Of a stretch of 64,000 nucleotides of DNA, positions 25,745 through 34,076 are shown one piece after another. The notes beneath the pieces were generated by a model. That model ran no database searches, was not told where the DNA came from, and was given only the letters and a program-made list of their open reading frames with translations. Numbering within the stretch: the stretch's first letter is position 1; every line of letters starts with the position of its first letter. Both the position numbers and the translations under genes were made by a program. The stretch is from contig JAIELF010000032.1 of NCBI GenBank assembly GCA_019753235.1, positions 89,561-153,560 of the forward strand, written 5' to 3'. This DNA comes from a bacterium. GTDB taxonomy: Bacteria; Planctomycetota; Planctomycetia; Kolteriales; Kolteriaceae.

Positions 25745-27397
25745 TCAGTTCCCCTGAGATGTGGCGGCGGGAGACTTGGCACGCAGGTGCTTATCAATCA
25801 CATCGAGCTGATTGTTTCGATGCCTGGAGATGATTGAAATCTCTTGTCCGAACTGGGCGAGTTCCTCGCGATCGCGCGTGTATTTCGGCCAAGTGGGCAA
25901 TCCGTCGCCGTTGGGATCCCCGGTGGAAGCAAAATTCACCCAATACTGACCGATCGTCTTGCTGATCTTCGTGTCAGATTCATCAGGTTCGGCAGGTCTC
26001 TGAAAAATGTAGGCAAGCTCCGCCCCGTGATGAGCCCCCATCGCCTTCAGAATTCCCTGCTTGCTCCCCCGAGCGAACTCATAGCGATAGGTCGGCAACT
26101 TCGCGTCCGACTGCGCCCGTGCTGTGAATCGCGCCTGAGAAACAAAGGTCATATCCCCTAAGAGGACGGTCACGGCAGCGCGAATCTCCTTAGCATCCTT
26201 GCCTGGATAACTCTCTTGAATGGCCTGTGCGAGATGGCCGAAATCGTCGGCGAGCTCTTTCGCATAACTTTCGACGTTTGGCGGCGTTCTCGTCTGCATG
26301 AGAAAGCCGGTCATCTCGTCCTTGGTGTTGCCAACAATGAGAGGTACTTTGTTCTGCTTACTGGATGCGAGAACGATGTTGGGGTCATTGGTGATGACAA
26401 CACCGTCGACGATCGGCGCCATCGGCAGCGGGATGCTGGCAAACGTCAATTCTTTTGCCCGGTCGACTTCCAAGGTCGGAAAGATCTTGACCAGGACATC
26501 CACCGGCAAGTTTCGCATCTGGCTGGCGTCGGCACTTTCGGTGAGACCACACTGCGCGATCAGCTTTCTCCCTTGAATCTCGGCAGAATCTCTTCCGCGG
26601 TGTTCTTCACGCAGTCGTGCCAGGCTCATCTCGGGAGCACTCTGGCTGATGGCGCCCGAAAAGAGGCCCGCCGCTTGCGGCGAAACCAACAGCGAAAGGA
26701 CGCTTCCGCCGCCCGCGGACTCGCCGAAAATCGTGACTCGTTTCGGATCGCCGCCGAACGATGCGATGTTACGCTTCACCCACTCCAGGCCAAAAATCTG
26801 ATCGAGAATACCGTAGTTCCCCGAGATGTTCTGCTTGTTTTCCTTACTCAGGGCAGGATGCGCCATGAAGCCGAACGGGCCGAGTCGATAGTTGACCGAC
26901 ACCACCACGCAGCCAAGCCTGCTGAGTTCTTCACCGTCGTAGACCGGCTGCGAGGCCGCCCCCATGGAATAGCCGCCGCCATGAATCCAATACAGGACAG
27001 GCAACGGCTTCTTCGATGCGACCTTTGGCGTCCAGACATTCAAATACAAACAGTCTTCGCTCAAAGGAGCATTGATCGCCATTTGAGGGATCGCTTTCAT
27101 CAACGCGGGGGTTCTCTGTGGGCAAGCGTTCCCGAAGGCGACGCAATCGCGAACTCCTTCCCATTTGCCGACAGGTTGTGGCGCCTTCCAACGAAGCTCG
27201 CCGATCGGCGGAGCTGCAAAGGGGATACCCTTGAAGGCATGCACGTCTTGGGCCGATCCCAACACCTCGCCACGAACCTGACCCGATTCGATCGTGACAG
27301 CGTCGGTCATCACCTTGGCGGGCTTTTCCTGGGGCGCACTGGGAGCTTGTTGAGCCAGGCACAGCGTCATCAGTGCTGTGCAGAATGTTGCGAACAT
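25745..27397 (-). CDS. Secreted type-B carboxylesterase/lipase
   Basis: Alpha/beta-hydrolase esterase of about 550 residues with an N-terminal signal peptide (MFATFCTALMTLCLAQQAP). Family marks: EDCLYLNVWTP near residue 118, the oxyanion HGGGYSMG, nucleophile elbow FGESAGGGSVLSLL, and the catalytic His in GAHHGAELAYIF. Likely hydrolyses carboxylic esters outside the cytoplasm. I use the ATG at 27397 because AGGAGA lies eight bases upstream and it opens directly on the signal peptide; the frame extends 44 codons further without signal. An intrinsic terminator follows. Confidence 0.88.
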   Translation of the reverse strand: MFATFCTALMTLCLAQQAPSAPQEKPAKVMTDAVTIESGQVRGEVLGSAQDVHAFKGIPFAAPPIGELRWKAPQPVGKWEGVRDCVAFGNACPQRTPALMKAIPQMAINAPLSEDCLYLNVWTPKVASKKPLPVLYWIHGGGYSMGAASQPVYDGEELSRLGCVVVSVNYRLGPFGFMAHPALSKENKQNISGNYGILDQIFGLEWVKRNIASFGGDPKRVTIFGESAGGGSVLSLLVSPQAAGLFSGAISQSAPEMSLARLREEHRGRDSAEIQGRKLIAQCGLTESADASQMRNLPVDVLVKIFPTLEVDRAKELTFASIPLPMAPIVDGVVITNDPNIVLASSKQNKVPLIVGNTKDEMTGFLMQTRTPPNVESYAKELADDFGHLAQAIQESYPGKDAKEIRAAVTVLLGDMTFVSQARFTARAQSDAKLPTYRYEFARGSKQGILKAMGAHHGAELAYIFQRPAEPDESDTKISKTIGQYWVNFASTGDPNGDGLPTWPKYTRDREELAQFGQEISIISRHRNNQLDVIDKHLRAKSPAATSQGN

Positions 27398-27601
27398 GAG
27401 TTGATTCTCCTGTCGTGGATTCCTTCGGTCGCAAGCGGACCATCGAAGGCAAACCCCTGCCCACAAACGCGATGGCCGAGCCATATATCCTCTCCGCCGA
27501 TCAAACCTGATGACGGAAACAGGCGACATGATGATCTCGCAAGCGGTACCGCAGATGCCGCTACGAGCTGTTGATTTTACCGGCTCGCTTGGACGTTAAC
27601 A

Positions 27602-28909
27602 CTAATTTTCAGCATCAACGTTTGGCTTGGCCGAGGCCGAGCTAGAAAATTCGCTCGCCAATCGATCGATGAGTATCTCCGCCACCCAGGCAGACCCGGC
27701 GTCGTGAAAATGGCAATCGTCGTAAAAAAGCGTGCGATCCGTCGGCATTCGCCGAGCGAGGTCGACGATCGGACAATGGTTTTGTTCTGCCGTATCGCGC
27801 AGGACTTGGTTGTATCGGTCCATCATCGCCGCCAGGGTGCCGGCCGAGTAAGCAGCATCGTCGGTCTGCTCGATCAGCATGGCCTCTAGGGCCGGGTCGA
27901 GCCCCTCCTTCCAAAGGGTCGGCTGCGTCAGGAGAAGTATTTTGCAACCCTTTCTACGAGCCGTCTGAATCAATTCATGAAGCCTTTGGCGATAGAGTTC
28001 TAGATCCGCCTCCAATTCAAATGGTGGTTCGAGCCGGGGATTTTCACGTAACTTTCGGGCTCGTTCTTTTCGGCGCTCGACGATCCAATTGCCTCGCGGA
28101 TCTTGAAGGATCTGACCGGCAGCGATCGGCGTCCCGACATCGAGCGCCATTTCCATCCATCGCCAAAGCGCGAGCCTTCGATAGGAGGCCTCGTTCGGCC
28201 GATCGCGATGAAAGAGTGTTTCGCTTGCCACACGAGCCTCGCGCTGCGGTCGATTTTGATGGAGCAGCGCGCCCAGATCATTCACCCCAGCCAAGACAAT
28301 GATCCATTCGAACGACTCAATCAGAGAATAGTGCTCGATGAGATAGGTGTGGTGCTTGACGAGATGCCCGCTCCGCCCGGCATTACCGACGAAGATGGAT
28401 CTCTTTTCACGTTGCGAGAGAAGCTCACCCAGCCGCCAGGGCCAACTTTTTTCATCGGTGACGTAAAGAGACTCCGTCGTGCTGCCGCCAACACAAAGAA
28501 TCGAGCCGGGTCGATGAATCGATTCGACCTCGCGTCCACGAAGCCCGAAGCGATTGACGGTGAACAGGCTTGGCCCTTCGATCCCAACCAGGGCGGGTGA
28601 GATCTCTTGAACTCGGCGCATCGGCGGCCAAGGAAAAGCGTCGACGGCGGGCCGAACCACGACCCTGGTCGCGACTCCTTGAGCTACCACCAAAGACGCC
28701 AGCGTGACCAGCATCACGGCAAGCCAACCCATCGCGGTGCGTCGATGCCGAACAAACGTCGGCATCATGACCAAGTAAAGAATGGCCAGCAGAAGAACGA
28801 TCAGGTCCAGCTTGCCGAAGATCAGATAGCCTTCGCGAACGACATCGATCGAGAAAATGACGAGGAAGACCAGGGATGGCAATGCCAGTAGAAACCACCA
28901 AAAAACCAT
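27602..28909 (-). CDS. Membrane-anchored SGNH/GDSL-type hydrolase
   Basis: About 435 residues. Three N-terminal transmembrane helices (about residues 3-25, 33-52, 60-80) precede an extracytoplasmic SGNH hydrolase domain. Catalytic blocks: CVGGSTTES (Ser), the Gly/Asn of FVGNAGRSG, VLAGVNDLG (Asn), and the DDCHFHDAG Asp-His pair near the C-terminus. Such membrane SGNH proteins often add or remove acetyl groups on sugars or polymers; the substrate is not predictable. It lies 26 bp behind the methyltransferase gene and is the last gene of a minus-strand group with an E2-like acyltransferase. Confidence 0.8.
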   Translation of the reverse strand: MVFWWFLLALPSLVFLVIFSIDVVREGYLIFGKLDLIVLLLAILYLVMMPTFVRHRRTAMGWLAVMLVTLASLVVAQGVATRVVVRPAVDAFPWPPMRRVQEISPALVGIEGPSLFTVNRFGLRGREVESIHRPGSILCVGGSTTESLYVTDEKSWPWRLGELLSQREKRSIFVGNAGRSGHLVKHHTYLIEHYSLIESFEWIIVLAGVNDLGALLHQNRPQREARVASETLFHRDRPNEASYRRLALWRWMEMALDVGTPIAAGQILQDPRGNWIVERRKERARKLRENPRLEPPFELEADLELYRQRLHELIQTARRKGCKILLLTQPTLWKEGLDPALEAMLIEQTDDAAYSAGTLAAMMDRYNQVLRDTAEQNHCPIVDLARRMPTDRTLFYDDCHFHDAGSAWVAEILIDRLASEFSSSASAKPNVDAEN

Positions 28910-28935
28910 CGCCCGACTCTCGCCACTGATGATGC

Positions 28936-29703
28936 TTACGCAGACATTTTCTGCACCGCCGCGGGCCGCGCGCGGACGACAAATGCCTGGTCGGCATAGC
29001 TGACGCGATGATCGATCGAGCCAAAGCCAGCCGCCTGCAGTTTGGCCGATAGCTGATCGATCGGCAAGTAATGGAATCGGCCTCTCTTCGCTTCATGACG
29101 GAGCCAATGCCCGTAGCGCATCATGCGAAGTGCCGTCACCAGTTGTCGACCGGGCCGAGAAATTCGCAGCCCCGAGCCGAGCGACTTCCAAAGAACCCGC
29201 CAAAACTGCGGATTGGGGACGTTGATCGAAAAGACAAATCGCCCATCGGGCCGAAGCAATCGACGCACGTCGGCCAGGAGCTGACAAAACGCGCGGTCGG
29301 TGTACTTGCCGGTGGCCGGATCGAAATGCTCGGCATAAGAGATCGATAGACCTGACACGACACCGTCAAAAGAACCCGCGGGAAACGTACGCAGACCGTC
29401 GGAGAAATTTGCTTCCATGAACCGGATCGCCCCGTTGGATTGGTGCTTATCATCCAGCCGAGCGATCGGCTCGGCATTGACACTAGCGCAGTCAAGGCAG
29501 ACCAATTCCTGTAAGGGGCCACCCCGTTGCCAAAGTCCGCTGGCCAGTTGACCGCTACCGCAACCCAGGTCAAGCCATCGTTCGCCCGGCGCGGGATCGG
29601 CCCAGCCGATCGTCTCGTCGACGAGCTGCTTGTAGGGACGACCCTCCTTTTGATCCCAGAAGGCCTTCGCGCACGCTTCGGTCAACCAATGATTCTCTTC
29701 CAC
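28936..29703 (-). CDS. Class I SAM-dependent methyltransferase
   Basis: Small-molecule-type methyltransferase of about 255 residues. Motif I is WLDLGCGSGQLASGLW near residue 43; a later acidic loop is FMEANFSDGL; motif IV/post region is FDGVVSGLSISYAEHFDP; the LLRPDGRFVFSINVPN strand is typical of UbiE/COQ5-like enzymes. Target unknown. I use GTG at 29703, which has AAGGAG eight bases upstream; a TTG two codons earlier is too close to that site. It lies between the acyltransferase-like and SGNH genes in one probable operon. Confidence 0.82.
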   Translation of the reverse strand: MEENHWLTEACAKAFWDQKEGRPYKQLVDETIGWADPAPGERWLDLGCGSGQLASGLWQRGGPLQELVCLDCASVNAEPIARLDDKHQSNGAIRFMEANFSDGLRTFPAGSFDGVVSGLSISYAEHFDPATGKYTDRAFCQLLADVRRLLRPDGRFVFSINVPNPQFWRVLWKSLGSGLRISRPGRQLVTALRMMRYGHWLRHEAKRGRFHYLPIDQLSAKLQAAGFGSIDHRVSYADQAFVVRARPAAVQKMSA

Positions 29704-29773
29704 GATCAATACTCCTTCACATCAGCCCCGAACTCAGGGCGCCCTCTTCGGGCCGAGCATGGTCTTGTTTGCG

Positions 29774-30550
29774 TTATGCGGCCTGTTGGGTGTTGTCCCC
29801 GCGCAGGGACGAAAGCTCGTCCACGATTTCGTGGAGAAGAATCTCTTCAAGACTCTTCTGAGCCCGGGCGATGACCGATCCATCCGTCACGCGATGATCA
29901 TAGGTGAACCTCACCGCCACCGAACCATCCTGTGCAATCACGCCGTAATTGATCAACGTCGTCACCGGCGCCAGGGGATGCAGCGACTCTGATCCCAGTG
30001 CCGAGTAAACACTCACGCCGAACGTCCCAGAGCGTTCCACCCGCAACGGCCCCGTACAATTCAGGCGACGACGAAGAATGAATCGCCGAAGAAAGCCCGG
30101 CAAACAACCCAGCTTGATCGTTCGATCGAATGGGCCGATCTTGTGCAGTGGGTCATTTTTGAAGTGCGCGATCTCGCCATCGATCTTAATGAGCGATTGA
30201 GTCTCGGGAGACTTGATCCGCGCAATGAAAACGACCGGCTCATCGCGATAGAGTCGTTCGATGGCGATCATCGCGACACTTGCGTCGCTTTGCCAAAGGT
30301 GAGGCGATCGGCCTGGAACATAGACTCGGCGAAGTTCCGGATGTCTGATCGATGTGAGCGCGAACGCACGAATGAAGATACTTGCCCAGCTTGGACGCTG
30401 GACGAGAGATTTTCGGGCGGCCACCACGGGGCCAAGGTTCATCATCCGCTGAACCGGGATCGTTGGAATATCGCGAGTCAGCGCGAGCATGTCGATCGTG
30501 ACACGCCGAGGGGGCGAAATGACGATTCGCTTGCCTGAGATCCGTCCCAA
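29774..30550 (-). CDS. Stand-alone 2-oxoacid dehydrogenase acyltransferase (E2)-like protein
   Basis: A 258-residue protein made only of the E2-type catalytic domain (chloramphenicol-acetyltransferase fold). The active-site motif DHRVTDG is intact near residue 220, with the general-base His and the Asp. The lipoyl and subunit-binding domains of real E2 proteins are absent, and no E1 or E3 gene is near. It therefore probably transfers an acyl group from CoA or a carrier to an unknown acceptor. TTG start preceded by GGAGGAAGG. First gene of a group with a methyltransferase and a membrane SGNH hydrolase. Confidence 0.78.
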   Translation of the reverse strand: MGRISGKRIVISPPRRVTIDMLALTRDIPTIPVQRMMNLGPVVAARKSLVQRPSWASIFIRAFALTSIRHPELRRVYVPGRSPHLWQSDASVAMIAIERLYRDEPVVFIARIKSPETQSLIKIDGEIAHFKNDPLHKIGPFDRTIKLGCLPGFLRRFILRRRLNCTGPLRVERSGTFGVSVYSALGSESLHPLAPVTTLINYGVIAQDGSVAVRFTYDHRVTDGSVIARAQKSLEEILLHEIVDELSSLRGDNTQQAA

Positions 30551-30664
30551 GAGACCCTTCCTCCGCGCGCAGCATCATCGCCGCTGGAGGGAAGTTGTAA
30601 TCTGGGGCCGATTTTCGAGCAAGCCGGGTCCGTACGCAGGATACCGATTGCCTGAGAAGTCCCT

Positions 30665-32806
30665 TTACTTCGTGTGCGGCCGATGAAACACCGCCATCGA
30701 TCGGGAAACAAGGGGGTAGGTCTCGCCGCCACGGACTTTGGGGCCATTGCCTCGAGGGAAAACATCCATCGGCGACCGGAAACTGGTGTCTAAGAAAAGC
30801 TGCCAAGGTCGATCGACCCCCTGTTGCCCAGGAAGCCGAAAGTGAACGTCGGCCCCGTGCGGCCTGGCGTTGAACAAGAGCAACATGTCGTCGTCGGGGG
30901 CACCTGTCAGCGCGCGGTGAGCGTCGCCGTCAAGGACACAGGCGAGCGTTTGGTCATCGTGGGCCCAATCCTTCGTGTCGGCATTAGAGGTAAACCAGGC
31001 CACATCGAGTCGCCCCTGTTCGTTGGGTCGACCGGCAAAGAATTCGGTTCGGCGAAAGATGGGATGCTCCCGACGAAACCAGATGACACTCCGCGCAAAG
31101 CGGAAGAGTTCGTAGTTCTGCTCGATCAAACTCCAATCGATCCAACTCGCTTCATTGTCTTGGCAGTAGGCGTTGTTGTTGCCTAGCTGCGACCGGCGGA
31201 ACTCGTCGCCGGCCAGGATCATCGGCACCCCTTGTGACAGGAGCAGCGTCGTCAGCATGTTTTTCATTTGCCGCATGCGGACCCGCTCGATCTCGGGAAT
31301 CTCTGTCGGGCCCTCCCATCCATAGTTGTAGCTATTGTTGTTGTTCTCGCCGTCGCGGTTATCTTCGCCGTTGGCGGTGTTGTGTTTGTGGTCGTAAGAG
31401 ACCAGATCCGCCAGTGTAAAACCGTCGTGGCACGTGACGAAGTTGACGCTGTGATAAGGTCGACGACCACTCCGCTGATAGAGATCGCTGGACCCGGTCA
31501 ATCGTGTCGCCAGCAGCCCCGTTCTTCCGGGGTCGCCGCGCCAGAATTGTCGAACGTCGTCGCGAAACTTGCCGTTCCACTCGGCCCAACGGCCAGGAAA
31601 GTGTCCGACTTGATACGCGCCGGCGGCGTCCCATGGCTCGGCAATGATTTTCGAATCTCGCAGCACGGGATCTTCGGCAATGCTTTCGATCAATGCTGCT
31701 CGTGGTTGGAGATGGCCGTCGGTGTCGCGGGCCAAAACACTCGCCAAGTCGAAGCGGAATCCATCCACGTGCATTTCGACAACCCAATAGCGCAGGCTTG
31801 CCAGGATGAAGTCTCTGACCACGGGATGATTGCAGTTCAGCGAGTTGCCGCACCCCGAATAGTCCTTGTAGTATCGACCATCGTCCGTGATGTGGTAGTA
31901 GATGAGGTTGTCGATCCCGCGGAAGCTAATCGTGGGCCCTTCGTGGTTCCCTTCGCCTGTATGGTTGTAGACGACGTCAAGAACGACCTCGATCCCGGCG
32001 CGGTGCATTTCGCGCACCATCGTCTTGAACTCGGCGACCGCTCCGCCGGGCTGCGTGCTGGAAGCGTAACGCCCGTTAGGAGCGAAGAACCCCAGCGAGC
32101 TGTACCCCCAATAATTGACCAGGGGACGCCCATCGACGGGGCTCCGGCGAGGAAACTCCAAATGGTCGAACTCATGAACAGGAAGCAACTCGACCGTGGT
32201 GATGCCGAGATCCTTCATGTAGGGGATCTTGTCGATCAGCCCGCGATAGCTACCAGGATACCGCGATCCTGAACTGGCGTGCATGGTCAAGCCACGAACA
32301 TGGGCTTCGTAGACGATGGCATCAGCCAAGGGAATTCGAAGAGGCTGGTCTCCCTGCCAATCAAAGTTGTCATCGACGACCACCGACTTCGGTCGGTCTG
32401 CCGAATGAGAGTGGAAGGGGCTCTTCGATTTTCTTGTTGTCGGTCGATTGGTGGTTGTTGCTTTTGCCCAGGGATCGAGCAAGATCACGGATTTGTCGAA
32501 ACGATGACCATGCTCGGTAGGACCATCGACGCGATAGGCGTAAATTTGCCCCGCTCCGATGGTCGGCACCAGAACGCTCCAGAGATCTCCTCGCCGATGC
32601 TTCTCGGGATCGAGATGAATCTCTCGCGAGGGTTCGCGCCTGGGATCATCGTAGAGAAGCACCGTCACGGCCGAGGCATGTCGACTGAAAAGAACGAACT
32701 GCGTTCCTTCCGACAAGACCCTGGCTCCTTGGCAACCGATGGGGATCGGTCCAGGGTCCAAGTCGGTCAATGAGGCGGCCGACGAGGTGCTCTTTTTCAT
32801 AATCAC
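30665..32806 (-). CDS. glgX: Glycogen debranching enzyme (isoamylase family)
   Basis: GH13 enzyme that hydrolyses alpha-1,6 branches of glycogen or limit dextrin. An N-terminal CBM48-type domain (about 20-120) is followed by the catalytic barrel: DVVYNHTGEGN, the nucleophile Asp in DGFRFDLAS, acid Glu in KIIAEPWD, and the stabilising Asp in VTCHDGFTLADLV; a NGEDNRDGENNNNSYNYG loop is the GlgX/TreX hallmark. Length 713 is normal. No other glycogen gene is in the window. A TTG-started acyltransferase lies 114 bp downstream. Confidence 0.93.
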   Translation of the reverse strand: MIMKKSTSSAASLTDLDPGPIPIGCQGARVLSEGTQFVLFSRHASAVTVLLYDDPRREPSREIHLDPEKHRRGDLWSVLVPTIGAGQIYAYRVDGPTEHGHRFDKSVILLDPWAKATTTNRPTTRKSKSPFHSHSADRPKSVVVDDNFDWQGDQPLRIPLADAIVYEAHVRGLTMHASSGSRYPGSYRGLIDKIPYMKDLGITTVELLPVHEFDHLEFPRRSPVDGRPLVNYWGYSSLGFFAPNGRYASSTQPGGAVAEFKTMVREMHRAGIEVVLDVVYNHTGEGNHEGPTISFRGIDNLIYYHITDDGRYYKDYSGCGNSLNCNHPVVRDFILASLRYWVVEMHVDGFRFDLASVLARDTDGHLQPRAALIESIAEDPVLRDSKIIAEPWDAAGAYQVGHFPGRWAEWNGKFRDDVRQFWRGDPGRTGLLATRLTGSSDLYQRSGRRPYHSVNFVTCHDGFTLADLVSYDHKHNTANGEDNRDGENNNNSYNYGWEGPTEIPEIERVRMRQMKNMLTTLLLSQGVPMILAGDEFRRSQLGNNNAYCQDNEASWIDWSLIEQNYELFRFARSVIWFRREHPIFRRTEFFAGRPNEQGRLDVAWFTSNADTKDWAHDDQTLACVLDGDAHRALTGAPDDDMLLLFNARPHGADVHFRLPGQQGVDRPWQLFLDTSFRSPMDVFPRGNGPKVRGGETYPLVSRSMAVFHRPHTK

Positions 32807-33204
32807 AACTGTCGTTCCCGCAAGATGGAAGAAGGTACCCGGGTTCGGCCACGCGATGGAATGCCGCCGGGTTCCCTTTTCATCGGCCCGCGCCGAGAGG
32901 ACATAGACATCATCCCCGCTGAATCGCCCATGCGGATATCCCTATCCGCGGCGCCTTCGGTACAGATCGAACAAGCCGATTTCTTCTCTTGCAGAGGAGC
33001 ATCCTCTGTGCCAGGACTCACAAAGAAGCCGACCTTGTCCGATGTCTCTCGGCCGCAATGGTTTGTCATAAAGACGCTTGCGTAAGGGAAAGATTCATCC
33101 ATGGCAGGCGGGGATCGGCCCCGACAATGCACCGATTCGAAGCAGAGCGATCTCTCTGGAGTGATGGAACAGCGTCTCGTTACCGAGGATCTTGACTTCG
33201 TCCT
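32807..33204. other. Gene-free region upstream of glgX
   Basis: About 400 bases between the lipoprotein gene and glgX (both minus strand). Open frames on either strand show no family resemblance or ribosome-binding site. It presumably holds the glgX promoter, but no hexamer pair stands out. Confidence 0.4.
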
Positions 33205-33669
33205 TTAAGGAATGAGGGCAACCTTGCGAACACGCATTGATCGGCCTGTGTCGCTCTCTTGAACGAGATCTCCTTCGACCATCACCTTATCGCCTGGCCG
33301 AATCATCCGGAGTGCAGGGTGACGTTCGAGAGGAATCTCCCGTTTTTGACCATCGGCAGCCTCGAAGAGAACCGCAAGCCGATCCTCGCTCCGAGCACTT
33401 GGCGCGACCCGCCCCATCACCCAAGAGAAATCATCGGCATGCGTGGCCAGTTCAGGACGAGGGGATCCTCCCCTCGGAGAATTGACCGCCGATGAACCGG
33501 GAATCGCGCCTGCCCCAAGGCGATCATCGAAGGACAAATCTCGGCTGCGGGAAAGATGGCTCATCACGAACGGGTCTCGTTCGAAATCCGAACGGGGGTT
33601 GATCCAAGCGCAACCGCCGGCGAGCGCCCCCCATAAAATCGGCATTATCATCAAAACTTGCCGAGGCAT
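33205..33669 (-). CDS. Predicted lipoprotein, unknown function
   Basis: About 154 residues. The N-terminus MPRQVLMIMPILWGALAGGC has a hydrophobic stretch ending in a lipobox (LAGGC), so Cys-20 is probably lipidated. A Ser/Arg/Gly-rich linker (about 25-75) leads to a small C-terminal domain of alternating strands (FSWVMGRVAP...LIRPGDKVMVEGDLV in outline) that could be an OB-like fold. I start at MPRQV rather than an ATG 17 codons upstream because it places the signal at the very N-terminus. No family recognised. Confidence 0.65.
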   Translation of the reverse strand: MPRQVLMIMPILWGALAGGCAWINPRSDFERDPFVMSHLSRSRDLSFDDRLGAGAIPGSSAVNSPRGGSPRPELATHADDFSWVMGRVAPSARSEDRLAVLFEAADGQKREIPLERHPALRMIRPGDKVMVEGDLVQESDTGRSMRVRKVALIP

Positions 33670-33943
33670 ATGCACTTTCCCCGCTCGAGTCTCTGCTGAA
33701 GAAACCCTCTCCTCGTGCATCGGCGATTGATGAGTTTATGTTTCACCTGAATAAGCAACATGTCACGATCTCACCCCATCCGTAGTGTCAGCCGATCTGA
33801 CAAATTGACGAGATTCGAATCAAACCGAGAGAGATTTCTGTACTGGTAAAGCTCCAAGGACAGCCTGGAACGATCCTGCCGGCTCTTCGCATTACGAAAG
33901 AGAGGTAAGCCACGTAAGAAAAACGCTTGCTCCCGATTCTCAT

Positions 33944-34000
33944 GCTAGGGTCCACCTAGCACGTTCCAAAGTGAGAACGTTTTCTCTCTTTGTGGAACGT
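33944..34000. repeat. Two adjacent inverted repeats before the DUF11 lipoprotein gene
   Basis: GCTAGG-GTCCA-CCTAGC (33944-33960) is followed directly by a 40-bp dyad (33961-34000): ACGTTCC/GGAACGT outer arms, then AAAG/CTTT and GAGA/TCTC inner arms around ACGTTT. The region is between divergent genes, so it could be an operator or a transcribed hairpin in the leader of the plus-strand gene. Confidence 0.6.
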
Positions 34001-34076
34001 TTTGGTCTCCAGATCGATTCGCGCCGGCCATCTCCCCCACGGATGATTGGCTTGGCACGCTCGGGAGCGAGCTTAC

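Noticed and set aside
26216..27574. 452-codon plus-strand ORF antisense to the carboxylesterase
   Set aside because: Long antisense frames are expected in GC-rich coding DNA; the minus strand has a complete catalytic motif set and signal peptide.
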